The notes under the pieces are model-generated. The model worked only from the letters and a program-made list of their open reading frames with translations, did no database searches and had not been told where the DNA came from. This document shows, piece after piece, positions 21,182 through 32,257 of a stretch of DNA of 64,000 nucleotides. This stretch comes from Macrolepiota albuminosa. Its lineage: Eukaryota > Basidiomycota > Agaricomycetes > Agaricales > Agaricaceae. The DNA is taken from assembly GCA_027475525.1 (NCBI GenBank), contig JAMWFC010000119.1, positions 1-64,000 of the forward strand, given 5' to 3'. Made by a program: the position numbers and the translations under genes. How positions within the stretch are numbered: the stretch's first letter is position 1; each line of letters begins with the position of its first letter.

Positions 21182-23980
21182 ATGGCTACGTATACTCACA
21201 CCTACTACCCCACAGGCTACCAGACCGACCCCTACGGGCGCCCGGTACCCAATCATTACTCTGCACAGACCTTCCACCCCGTCTATCCACCCCTCCCATA
21301 CAAACCTCAGTATCTCCACCGCCACTGGGCCCCCGACCCATCTCTCTATGATCTGGGGCCCTCAGCCAGCTGGGCCCCTCCGCCCAACTTAGCCATGGCA
21401 CGACCTGTGGAGGTCCCCTCGTACCGGAGCATCCCCGGGGGTCTACCAGAGACACCACCAGTCCCCAGTGGACCTCGCCCGGTACCCCCCAGCGAGGGCC
21501 CCTTTGCATCCACCCCCTACTACGGCTACCAGCGCCCCGTTCCCCAACCCCAAGAACCCTGAGGACCCCCCTACCCCGACTACCCCCCTCGTCACTACCT
21601 GGCTGCCGCCCCACCCGCTCGAACCCCTCCCTTGCCAATGGGACGACGATGCCTCGAGGAGTATGAATGGCAGCGGGACGAAGTACTCCGCTCACTCAGG
21701 ATCTTGCCAGAGGACTTTGCGCAACGGGCAAGGGCGCTGCTCACAGAATTTGGACACGACGACTTCGAAGGCACTCCGGAGGAATGGGCTCATTGCTTGG
21801 TCGAATTTGGGGATTGCCTCATGCGAGGAGAACTCCCGGAGCAAACTATGGTAAAGTATAGGCGCAATACAATCCTCCGAGAAGAATTGCAGCAGCTGCT
21901 TGACGAAGTCCACGCATCCCCCTCCCCTCGACCCCTCAACGACCCTGCGGACCCAGGCCGCTTGATTCACATTTGACGGGAACCCCCAGAGCCGGCCCCG
22001 GCAGCCCCGACAGCCCCTGCGGACCCCACTCCAGAACAACGACAATGGGAAGAGTGACAAAATGCCTCAGCCATATTGCGGTCCCTCAACCTGACTGGAG
22101 GGCTATTCGATCAGCCCCCTGCCTGCATGGTAGGCTTGTCAACTTGCCGTAGGGCTAACTCCGTTCCTAGCACCTTTGAGACCTGGGGACAGCCCCAGAG
22201 ACCCCGGTAGGCTTGTCAACTTGCCGTAGGGCTAACTCCGTTCCTAGCACCTTTGAGACCTGGGGACAGCCCCAGAGACCCCTGGAACTGCTCCCATGAG
22301 CAGACAACACCTGACTCCCAGCCCCAGCGAACCCCGGTAGATCCTGCGTGGACACCCCTAGCACGGACGACACGCTGTGCTACATCGATGAGCTTACGTG
22401 TGGCAACAACAAACCACGTTCTGTGCCCGCGCCTGTCCTGGTACCGCCCCCTACGTTAGCCCCGGCCCCTCCGGAACGCAACTTCCACCGCAACTCCCCG
22501 CCCTACTTCGATCTGCGGAACCCCCCACCGCCTCCGATGCAAGCGCGACCTTCCCAGGTTGAATGTCCCCCACACAACCCAGCACCTGACCCGGCACCCA
22601 GCCCCCCTCAGATCGACCCGACACCACCGAACCCTCCCCGGCCGCCTCTGCCACCTCCAGCCAAACCTTGAGGACGACTCCCAGGCCCCCCGCCTCCGCC
22701 AGTCCCTGCGTGGAGACCCGGGCCTCCCCCTGGCAGGAACGAAACCCCCTGGAACAACGGACCTCCCAGGCATGGACCCTCAGGTGAGCCACCTGGAGGA
22801 GGCCCTCCAGGCGGGTGGGGTCCCACCCTCGGTGCTTTTCCTCCACAAGGAGGGGGGGGGTAATCATTACTACTACTACTACAATGCCGGCCCTCCCCCC
22901 TGCAACACTGCCAGACCGGACGATGCTCGCGACGCCCTCGCCCGTGAAGGACGTCTGGACATTCAGAAACCCGATGCATTCACGGGCCGGGACCCCCAAA
23001 AATGGCGTACATTCCTCACTCAGTGTCTCAATACGTTTCAGGCAAAACCACTCACGTTTCAGGTTGACAGCTCCCAAGTGGCCTTTGCCACCTCGTACCT
23101 CCAGGAGATCACCTTCGACTACTACACAGCCCTCATCCAGTTCGACCCCAACAACCCGGCACTCGCCTGCTGGCAAGCCTTCGTCGACGAGTTCTCCGGG
23201 AAGTTCAGGATCTACGACACCATGGCCGAAGCCGAGGACAACCTCTTCAACCTCCGGATGCGCTCTGAAGAATGATTCACTACCTTCATCGTACGTTTTG
23301 AAAAGGAAGCTTACAAGACAGGTTGGAACTACAGCGCCCTTCAGTATGCCCTCCACCGTGCCCTGCCGCAACGTATCAAGGACGTTCTCCAACTCGCCCT
23401 GAAACAACCCTCCTACGACGGATACAAGGCCCTCGTCATGCAGATCGACCAACGCTACTGGGAGGACCGCAGCGAGTACTCGAACTCCCGACCCCCCTGG
23501 AACCCTAGGAGAGGACCCCCTTGGCCCTCCAGCAAAACTCCCAACCCCCAAAGTCGGAACCCCAGTCCCCCTGCGCTCCCTGGCAGCTGACCCCCGGTGA
23601 GTCGCGGCCTGCCCAATGCTAATCCTGGCAGCGGCATCCGCCCCCAGGCTCAACTCAACGCCGCTGTGGCCGCCCACAACCCGGGCGACACGCCAAGCCC
23701 TGAGGAACCCCTGGAAGACCCCGAAGACTTCGACTTCGATGATGAACGGGATGAGGGGGCCCTCCGGGCCAACTGGCTTCAAAAGAAGGGGCGACCCTGG
23801 GTTGAGGTCCTGACGGATGTGCAGGAACAACGGAGAAGGGAGGGTGTCTGCATACTCTGCGGTGAGAAAAACCACTTCATCTCCGAGTGCCCCCAACGGC
23901 AGGTCATGGGACGTGCCACCTGGACCTTCGAAGGGGAGGACGCCACTTACGAGTATTCGGAAAACGACCCAGCAATTTAG
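21182..23980 (+). pseudogene. A1 gag polyprotein (broken)
   Basis: Starts MATYTHTYYP 33 bases after the LTR. The N terminus is Pro/Tyr-rich. Next comes a helical block (LRSLRILPEDFAQRARALL), a long Pro-rich linker, then a retrotransposon gag core (RTFLTQCLNTFQAKPLTF, NNPALACWQAFVDEF, NLFNLRMRSEE). A CCHC knuckle C-x2-C-x4-H-x4-C (CILCGEKNHFISEC) is near 23855, and a Glu-rich tail follows. It packages element RNA. Stops at ~21974, ~22056, 22668, 23273 and 23587 correspond to CGA/CGN in other copies. A 77-bp duplication at 22131/22208 adds a frameshift. Confidence 0.85.
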
Positions 23981-24000
23981 ACCCGGAAGACACCTTAAAT

Positions 24001-25529
24001 CATGGAATCGACCCCGACGTCTTCTCCGCCCCGGTCTCACATCTTTGCTCCATGACACTCGTACAGGACACCCTCATGGCTTACCTACCCTCCCACTCCT
24101 CGCACTCTCTTCTCCTCAAAACCCGCCTCACCTCCTCCGGAACCCCCCTCAACACCCTTGTTGACAGTGGCGCCACCGACAACTTCATCGATGAAGCATG
24201 GTCCACCTTTGCCCTGGAACCCGCTCAGCGACTCCCGGTCCTGGTACGACTCTGCCTCTTCAACAGAGACGCCTCCACGGCAGGGGACATCACTCACTTT
24301 GTGCGTATGCCTGTTACTTTCACCAACGGACAGACTCACACCCTCCAGATGCTGATAACCAAACTTCACCCTTCCACACCCCTGGTCCTAGGGCTCCCGT
24401 GGCTCTGAGACACCAATTCCTGCATTGATTGGCGACATCTTACCCTTCGCCTGACCCGGGACCCGACGCCCAACGACCAGCAACTCCCCTTTGACATCCC
24501 CCACTCTCTCGATTTTACCCTGAAGGACGGATGGACCCCCACCACCCCCTGAACTCCAGTCCCGCTTGTCCCGATCCTTCGTCATCAATGCCAGGCTGGA
24601 CGGCACTCTGGGACCGATATCGGCCCTCATCGACAGCGGAGCCACTGGAGTTTTCATCAGCGACGCCCTCGACCTCCTCCATGACTCCCTCGACCAGCCC
24701 CTCCGCCTGCAACGCCTCAACGGCACCCCCTCCTCCTCCGGCCCCATCCAGAGGTCTCACTCAGGACACGTGACCCTAGACAACGACTACGAGTTCACCT
24801 CCGACTTCCTGGTCACACGACTTCACGAATCAACCCTGATGGTGCTGGGACTATCCTGGCTGCGCGACACGAACCCCAACATCAATTGGAGGACGCTCAC
24901 CATGACCATCCCAGAACCTGAAAACCACCCCCCGACCGCCATGCACCTCCGGGCCCTAGGAAACGACCTGATGCCCGACACCCCCGGGGCGACTGCCGTG
25001 CCCCCCATGCCCGTCCGAGACCGCAAGGCCCCCGATCGACCCCCAAACATTCCTCAGAACAAGTACAAAGGGCCGAACTACCCCTGCCGGTCTCAGACAC
25101 GCATCACACCCACCCTGGCCGATGCATCCGCGACCCTGATCGACCCAAACGCACTTGACATTAGGATCATTGGGGCCGCCCCCTTCGCCCGCCTCATGAA
25201 GGATAGAACTCCCACGTTTCAGCTGCACACCTCGCCCTCTCTCCCGGAAGAACATCTACGAGGGGACACTATTCCCCTGGAAAAGAAAACCGAGGAGCAA
25301 ATCCTCCGAAAAGTAGTTCCCCCGGAGTATCACGAGTTTGCTGATGTATTCTCCGAAGGAGATGCCAAGGAGATTCCTCCTCACCACCCCTATGACCATA
25401 CCATCGACCTTGAGAAAGGAACCGCCGCCCCTTTTGGCAAGGTGTACAACATGTCGGAGATCGAACTCTGGGCCCTCAAGGACTACCTCGATGAAAGCTC
25501 GGTAAGGGATTCATCCGACCCTCCACCTC
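24001..25529 (+). pseudogene. A1 tandem protease domains and start of RT
   Basis: Two retropepsin-like units in a row. Unit 1 has LVDSGATDNFIDEAW (24158) and LVLGLPWL (24385), then a TGA at ~24408. Unit 2 has LIDSGATGVFISD (24630) and LMVLGLSWL (24838). Each has the catalytic DSGA and the C-terminal hydrophobic-Gly motif. A linker follows, then the RT start (VVPPEYHEFADVFSE, [16 protein letters not shown]). The frame is cut at 25529 by insertion of A2; the rest of RT resumes at 37051. The second unit (24566-25529) is open. Confidence 0.8.
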
Positions 25530-27026
25530 TGTCAGGTTCCGCTGAGTCGGGGGCCTTCCGGGAAAGCGATCGCCCTTACAATGCGGACTTGACCCACGGA
25601 TACTCGGGTGTCTGGAACTCCGGGGCTAGGACTCTGGGGTTCAAGACGTGGACAGGAAAATCCTGGGAGGGGGGACTTAGTCCGGGGTTTTGGGTGGTGG
25701 GAAACTGGGGAGTTCGGGTGGGGGTCGAGTCGTGAACCGGAGGTTCTAAGACGAGACCAAGTTAGTAAATTAGAGTCGCGAAGTGTGTACCAGTCTTAGA
25801 GCACACGATTATCCAAGCGTGCCAGTCAAGCGTGCCAGTCAATGCGTATCAGTCAAATAGAGGGCACGCAACAATCCAAGTAAAGCAATGTATGTAATAT
25901 CAAGACTGACGAATACAACAGGGAACTATGCTATAAGTACTACAGGGCCGGGTCTTGGGGTTCCGGGATGTCTGGGATGGGTTCCGGGGGTTATTGAGTA
26001 GCGGCAGGGGCTGCATACCAGGATTGCACGTGTGGGGTGCGCGATCAATTGGCGCAGATGGAGCTGGATGCTGTCACGACCCCTTCCCTCCGGGCCCACC
26101 CCGGGACACCCCCAGAACACCCTCCGGGACCCTCCCTCCGACCTCACAGGACACGCCCCGCCATCACGACCGCCGACACCGCCATCACGTGCATCAAGGA
26201 CCGCCATCAGCCGCCACCAGCCCCGATCAATGATCGGATCATGCAACTCGTTCCGGCCATCATGCATCACGCATCCAGCTCCATCCACGCCAATTGATCA
26301 CGCGCCCCACATGCGCGATCCCGGTATGCAGCCCCTGCCGCTACTCAATGACCCCCAGAACCCATCCCAGACATCCCGGAACCCTGAGACCCGGCCCCGT
26401 AGTACTTATAGCATAGTTCTCTGTTGTATTCGCCAGTCTTGATATTACATACACTGTTACTTTGCTTTACTTGGATTGTTGCATGCCCTCTATTTGACTG
26501 GTACGCATTGACTGGCACGCTTGACTGGCATGCTTGGATAATTGCGTGCTCTAAGACTGGTACGCACTTTGCGACTTTAACTTACTAACTTGGTCTCGTC
26601 TTAGAACCCCCGGTTCACAACTTGACCCCCACCCGAACTCCCCCGTTACCCATCTACCCAAAACCCCTGGACTAAGTCCCCTCTCCCGGGATTTCCCTGT
26701 CCACGTCTTGAACCCTGGAATCCTAGTCCCGGAGTTCCAGACACCCGAGTATCCGTGGGTCAAGTCCGCATTGTAAGGGCGATTGCTTTCCCGGAGAGCC
26801 CCCGACTCAGCGGAACCTGACAGATGCATGATGCGCAATGGCTGGAACGAGTCGCATGATCCGATCGTTGATTGGGGCTGGTGGCAGCTGATGGCAGTCC
26901 TTGATGCGCGTGATGGCGGTGTCGGCGGTCGTGATGGCAGGGCGTGTCCTGTGGGGTCGGAGGGAGGGTCCCGGAGGGTGTTCCGGGGGTGTCCCGGGGT
27001 GGGCCCGGAGGGGAGGGGTCGTGACA
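25530..27026 (-). repeat. 3' LTR of A2, interrupted by a solo LTR
   Basis: On the plus strand it runs TGTCAGGTTCC...to 26071, then a plus-oriented LTR (26072-26822), then 26823-27026 ending GGTCGTGACA. It is followed by TCACCCCTCCC, the complement of the PPT. Confidence 0.85.
26072..26822 (+). repeat. Solo LTR of family A inside the A2 LTR
   Basis: 751 bp TGTCACGACC...CCTGACA, flanked by GATGC at 26067-26071 and 26823-26827. It is opposite in orientation to the LTR it interrupts. It is the youngest event in this part of the nest. Confidence 0.9.
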
Positions 27027-27156
27027 TCACCCCTCCCTCAGCGCCAAGACCCTCCGAGGCGCGCGTAGCCGGTGGTTCGGACCGGGGTTCAACCGTGGGA
27101 TCCGGCACCTGACTTGCCACGTATTAAAAAAAAAAAATTTACTGTCAAGTTCAAAC

Positions 27157-28903
27157 ATGTCACGTACGCCAACCCATTCCCCGATGCCCCCGCAAACCAA
27201 CGAGGTCACACCCCTCATGGCCTGAGAAGCCCGGGACGCGCGGTACTGAGCTTGCCTTGACCAGGAGCGCGTGGTGGAGCTTGTCCGGCAACGTGAGTGC
27301 TTTTCACATCATCCGTCTGTCTCAACTGACCTTCCTATTCCAGAACAACTCAATATTCCGATCCCGGAGGCGGGTCCCAGTCGGCAACCGGAGTCTGCCC
27401 CCAATGCGGGTCCTAGTGTCCCCTCAGAGTCCCATCAGGGTTGTCCCGCGCCTACATTTGCGCGGATGACCGTCCACCCTCCCTGCCCTAGGTTGCCCGC
27501 CCCTCGATTCCACCGCTCCGGGATGGCGGTAGGGGCGGTTACGGTGGTCCCGGATGACCGGCGCGTCGTGTGGGCAGATGCATCGCAGGAGGTGTTCGAG
27601 GAGGCGCTGGAGAGGCCCCGGGGGTTGCCTGCACACAACTGGTGCGTGAGCAATGGGCCGGTGAGTGGGTTCTTACCTTGAGTTTCCTGGCTAACTCCGG
27701 CATCACAGTGTCTGCATTGTGCCTGCTGGGTGGTACCATGCGAGTTCGAGGTTCCGGTTCCCTCGTCCCGCCGAGACACGTCAGTATGTGAGGCGTGCCG
27801 CTTCAACCACGAGCGGTGCTCCGTTTCGGCGTTGTGGAGGGCGCGCTGCGTCGTGCAGGAGCAGGGGTGGCCGCTGGAAGGGGTCACCCAGAGGATGGGG
27901 GTCGAGGAGCGGGACTGGGTGGTGGAGCCGGTGGACGAGGGGGTGGAGCCGGAGGGGGAGGTGCCCGCGGCGCCCGTGCAGCCGTCCAGCGGGGGGTTGG
28001 GAGGTCAGGGGGCCGTCCGGGTGGGGGGCCAGGGCCGGCCTGTGGTCCTCATTACCCGTCGGGTGACCCGGGCCGGGACTGGGAGTCACGAGGGTCGAGG
28101 GGGGCGCCTAGACAAAGGGAAGAGGCGGGCGTTGCCCAGCCCCTTACTGGGTCCGTCTAAGAGGGCGCGCCTGCCCGTGGAGACCCTGTCCCCGGCGCTC
28201 CAGTCCCCGCCCCCAGCTTCCCCAGTGCGCCTCTCCCCAGCAGTATTTTCCCCATTGTCGGGACGACTGCTGGACGTTGGAGTGGGGGCTCTGCAGAAGC
28301 ACCTCGAGCAGGCCGACTGGAAGCGGGAGGAGCGACAGGAGGCGGCGATCCGGAGGGGGCTGGAGGAGGACTGTGAGACCGCCCTCCAGGAGCTGGAGGA
28401 GGCGAGGGTAGCCCAGGGAGGAGCCGAGGCCCAGCTGGACATTATGAGGGCCAGGCTGGAGCAGGGGATGGGGATCCCGGTGCAGGGTCCCTCGAGTCCC
28501 GAGTTGGTTGAGGCTCTGCGCCGGGATGTGGTCATCGGGTGCATGGCCTCCCTCTCATGGCTGGGTCGTACTAATGTTTCCAGGCTGGGCTCGGGAGCAC
28601 CGCCTGCTCCTGGACGGGGCCGCCACAGCGTTCGCGTCTCTCCAAGAGGGGCTGCGGTTGGAGGGAGGGAACCCCGGGGTGGAGCAGGGCCTGGATTTGC
28701 TGGGGAGGTTGGTGGGTGCTCACCGCCGGAAGAACGTCCCAGCCCTGGGGTCGTGGTTCGAGCATGTTCTGGACAAGGGCGAGCAGCTCCCGTCCTGGGA
28801 TCAGCTAGCCGAGGAGGTATGGCAGAAACACAGTCCGGAGGGGGTGGGGGAGGATTTCCAGGGTTGGCCGAGGGGAAGGTCTGGCAAGGGGAGTTCCGGC
28901 TAG
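27157..28903 (+). CDS. Antisense spliced gene of A2: C-x2-C-x6-C double-cluster protein
   Basis: On the strand opposite to A2, between its 3' LTR and pol end. ATG at 27157 lies just after a conserved A-tract. Intron 1 is 27293-27343 (51 nt) and intron 2 is 27661-27708 (48 nt). A third intron near 28565-28583 keeps TACTAAT and TTTCCAG but has lost its donor side. Exon 3 opens with CLHCACWVVPC, 15 residues, then CEACRFNHERC. This is followed by CVVQEQGWPL, a Pro-rich region with VVLITRRVTR, and a coiled coil rich in Glu/Arg (~28290-28480). Exon 4 encodes WAREHRLLLDGA and a helical end to 28903. The homologous A1 gene has introns at the same places. An in-frame TGA after PLMA (shared with A1) and a TGA/TAG-type stop in exon 1 are defects or an unrecognised intron. 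Function is unknown; the cluster suggests metal and nucleic-acid binding. Confidence 0.6.
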
Positions 28904-29035
28904 GGGCGGCGTCTTTTTGCGTTTTTCTTGTCATTTCTTGTTTGTCTCGTCATCCTGGTTGCTACTGTAGAATATGTAAAGTAGAAAAATGTATATACTT
29001 GGTTTCCCGGGGTAAAGGGTGGTGTAAGGGGCAAA

Positions 29036-29266
29036 AGAAGACTGAAAAACAGAAGGCACCTTGCCCAGGTTCTGGGACACCACTATGAAATGATACTAAA
29101 AGAGAGTAAGAAAGAAGACTGAAAAACAGAAGGCACCTTGCCCAGGTTCCGGGACACCACTATGAAATGATACTAAAAGAGAGTAAGAAAGAAGACTGAA
29201 AAACAGAAGGCACCTTGCCCAGGTTCCGGGACACCACTATGAAATGATACTAAAAGAGAGTAAGAT
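29036..29266. repeat. Three tandem copies of a 77-bp unit
   Basis: AGAAGACTGAAAAACAG starts at 29036, 29113 and 29190, an exact 77-base period with one base difference. It lies in the 3' untranslated part of A2. The same 77-base length recurs across the window (see findings), which makes an assembly origin likely. Confidence 0.85.
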
Positions 29267-29338
29267 CTAGAAAGGGAAAGTAGAAAGTATACATGGGAGT
29301 TGAATCCCTACTGAGCCCAGAGGCGGGGGTTACGCCCA

Positions 29339-32250
29339 CTACTGCCGTCTGTGAGTCCTGCGCCCGGGAGGGTCGTTTCCCGAGTGCCGTTGTTGGAAGT
29401 CCCGGAGTTTGTCGAGGGCGCCTTCGAGGTTTCGGCGTGGTTCCCAAGTGTCATCTTCCGGGCCGTATCCCTTCCACCGTACGAGGAAGTGGGGTCGTCC
29501 ACGAATGTCCCGGGAGTCGAGGATGGTTTCAACCTTGTAGTGGTATTCGTCCTCGACCTCGACCGGGGGAGGGGGCTCGGAGCGTCGTTCGGGGAAAGGA
29601 TCCGGGGGGTGTTGTTCCAGGAGGCGGACGTGGAATACTGGGTGCAGACCTTTTAGTCCCGGGGGAAGCTCGATCTTGTAGGCGTGGGATGAGACGTTCT
29701 TCAATATTTTGAACGGGCCGAGATGCTTGTGATCGAGTTTTGGGGAGGGCCGGCGGGTGCGGAGGTGCTGTCAATCTAACCATACCTTTGTCCCGGGGGT
29801 CTAGTCGGGGGTGTCTTCCCGTTTCCGGTCGGCGTGTTTCACGTAGGCCCGGTTTGCGGTGTCGATCTTTTCCTGGAGAAACTCGTGAAGGGATTGGAGA
29901 TCCCGGGCGACCTTGTGGGCGGCGTGCGATGGGATGTCCCGGAGCGAGAGTGTCAGTCAAGGGTGGTATCCCTTGTTGGCAAAGAAAGGGGATACCCCGG
30001 TGGCAGAGTGCGGCGTGTTGTTGTAGGTGAACTCGGCCAGGGGGAGCTCGGCGCGCCAGTTGTCTTGCAAGTAGTTGATGTACAGTCAGAGGTACTGCTC
30101 GAGAGACTGGTTGACCCTTTTGGTTTGGCCATCGGTTTTGGGGTGGTAGGCGGTAGAGAGGTTAGTCTTTACTTCAAATGCCTTACACAGGGAAGTCCAA
30201 AACTTGGACATGAAGAGAGGGCCACGGTCGGAGACAATGTCGTCCGGGAGTCCATGTTTGGCAAAGATGTGCTTGAGGAACAGCCGGGCGAAGTCCGGGG
30301 CGGTGTCCGTGGTGTGGCAGGGTAGGAAGATGCCCTGTTTGGTTAGCCTGCACACAACAACAAGAATGGCATCGAACCCTTCAGATTCCGGGAGTTCGAC
30401 GATGTGGTCCAGGGATATGGAGGACCAGGGGCGTCGTCCGACTGGCAGGGGTTTCAGGAGTCCATATGGTCGGTGTCGGGGGACCTTGGCCCGGAGGCAG
30501 GGTTCACATGATCAAATGTAGCGGGTCGCGTCCTTCTTCAACCCTGGCCAAAAGTAAGTCCGGGAGATCAGCTGGAGAGTCTTACATATTCCAGGGTGTC
30601 CCCAGAGCTTGTGATCGTGGTGTTGACGGAGGACGTTGTAGCAGAGTCAGGCGTGATCTGGGACGTAGATGCAGCCATCCCAGAGGAGGAGTTTTTCGTT
30701 GGGGGACAAGGAGAAGGCGGGGTCCCAGTCGGTTCTGTCGGAAGAGTTTTGGGGGTCGTGATTGGTGAAGTACTTGTTTCAGGGAGCGCGGCGGATCTGG
30801 TTCAGGGTCCCTTCATCGTTTAAGATCAGTACGGCATTCAGATGTTTGGCTCTGAGTCGTCCCAGGCAGTACTGGATCGTGAAGTCATACTCCGAGAGGA
30901 CCTCAGACCATTGGGCCTGCCGTTGACTAAGTTGCTTGGTCGTGGTGAAGTACTGTAGGTTGTTGTGATCCGAGTAGACCTGAATCCGGTGTCGGGCTCT
31001 CTTGAGGTAGGCTCGCCATTGTTTGAAGGCTTTGACAATGGCGAGGAGCTCCTTGTCGTAGATGTCGTAGTTGAGCTCGGGAGGTAGGCTCGCCATTGTT
31101 TGAAGGCTTTGACAATGGCGAGGAGCTCCTTGTCGTAGATGTCGTAGTTGAGCTCGGCGTCAATCATGGACTGGGTGTAGAAGGCAACTGGCCAGGGCTC
31201 TCCTCCATCAGGTTCCATTTGCGAGAGGATCCCAGCGATGGCGTAGTCGGAGGCGTCACATTCCAGGATAATCGGGAGGGTCGGGTCGTAGTGCCGGAGT
31301 ACGGGGGTGGTCGTGAAAGCCTCCTTGAGCAGGTTAAAGACACTCTGGCACTTACTGTCCCAGTTCCAGGCGATGTCCTTGCGCGTGAGCCGGTTGAGGG
31401 GTTTCGTGATACCGGAGTAGTTATCTATGAACCTCTGGTAGAAGTTAGCGAAACCCAAGAAAGATTGTACTTCCTTGACGTTCTGGGGCTGTGGCCAGTT
31501 GACGATGGCCTCAACCTTGTGGGAGTCCATGCGAACGCCGTTCGGGGATACGATGATGCCAAGATACTCAACCTCTTCCGTATGGAATGAACACTTCTCG
31601 GGCTTGGCGTGGAGGTTGTGCTCCCGGAGGCGTTCGAGGACTTGCCGGACATGCTTCTGGTGATCCTCCGGTGAGTCGGAATAAATGAGGATGTCGTCCA
31701 GGTAGACAATCACGAAGACGTCGCTCATGTCATGGAAGATGTCGTTCATGAAGTATTGGAACGTGGCGGGGGAGTTAGTCATTCCGAAAGGCATCACAAG
31801 GTACTCAAACAGACTATACCGTGTGCGGAACGCGGGCGATGCGGATGTTGTTGTAACTGGAGCAGAGGTCAATCTTCGTGTGGACCTTGGCACTGCGGAG
31901 TCGATCGACCAGGTCGCCAATGAGCAGGAGCGGGTAGCGGTTCTTCTTGGTGATCTTATTGAGCCCTCGATAGTCGACGCAGAGTCAGAGCGAGCCGTCC
32001 TTCTTCTTGGCGAATAGAACCGGGGCTCTGGCGGCGGAGGCGGAGGGTCGGATGAATCCCTTACCAAGCATTTCGTCGAGGTAGTCCTTGAGGGCCCGGA
32101 GTTCGACCTCCCACATATTGTATACCTTGCTGAAAGGGGGGGTGGCTCCTTCCTTGAGGTCGATGGTGTGATCATAGGGGTGGTGAGGGGGGATCTCCTT
32201 GGCGTCTCCTTCGGAGAATACGTCAGCGAACTCGTGATACTCCGGGGGAA
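29339..32250 (-). pseudogene. A2 pol: RT, RNase H, integrase, chromodomain (broken)
   Basis: Minus strand. RT fingers and palm are at 32250-31400 with [15 protein letters not shown] intact. RNase H follows ([18 protein letters not shown]). The integrase core ([26 protein letters not shown]) is at 30086-30355, where the catalytic Glu is Lys (QTKRVNQ). The chromodomain is at 29340-29560 ([18 protein letters not shown]). A 77-bp duplication at 31004/31081 and many stops break the frame. The H2C2 zinc region lies at ~30480-30620. Confidence 0.85.
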
Positions 32251-32257
32251 CTACTTC

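Noticed and set aside
22451..24058. 535-codon minus-strand open frame opposite A1 gag
   Set aside because: It is a GC-rich, low-complexity Val/Gly/Leu translation complementary to gag codons, without motif or intron. Matching shadows opposite gag occur in A2 and A3. Unlike the true antisense gene it has no independent signal.
27730..28557. Calling the antisense gene a Zn2Cys6 transcription factor
   Set aside because: Cysteine order is similar but the linker is 15 residues and basic contact residues are missing. No further transcription-factor domain is visible.
29036..29266. Array-like 77-bp repeats as a CRISPR, satellite or regulatory array
   Set aside because: Units are contiguous without spacers, differ in sequence from place to place and share only the length 77, which suggests assembly overlap.
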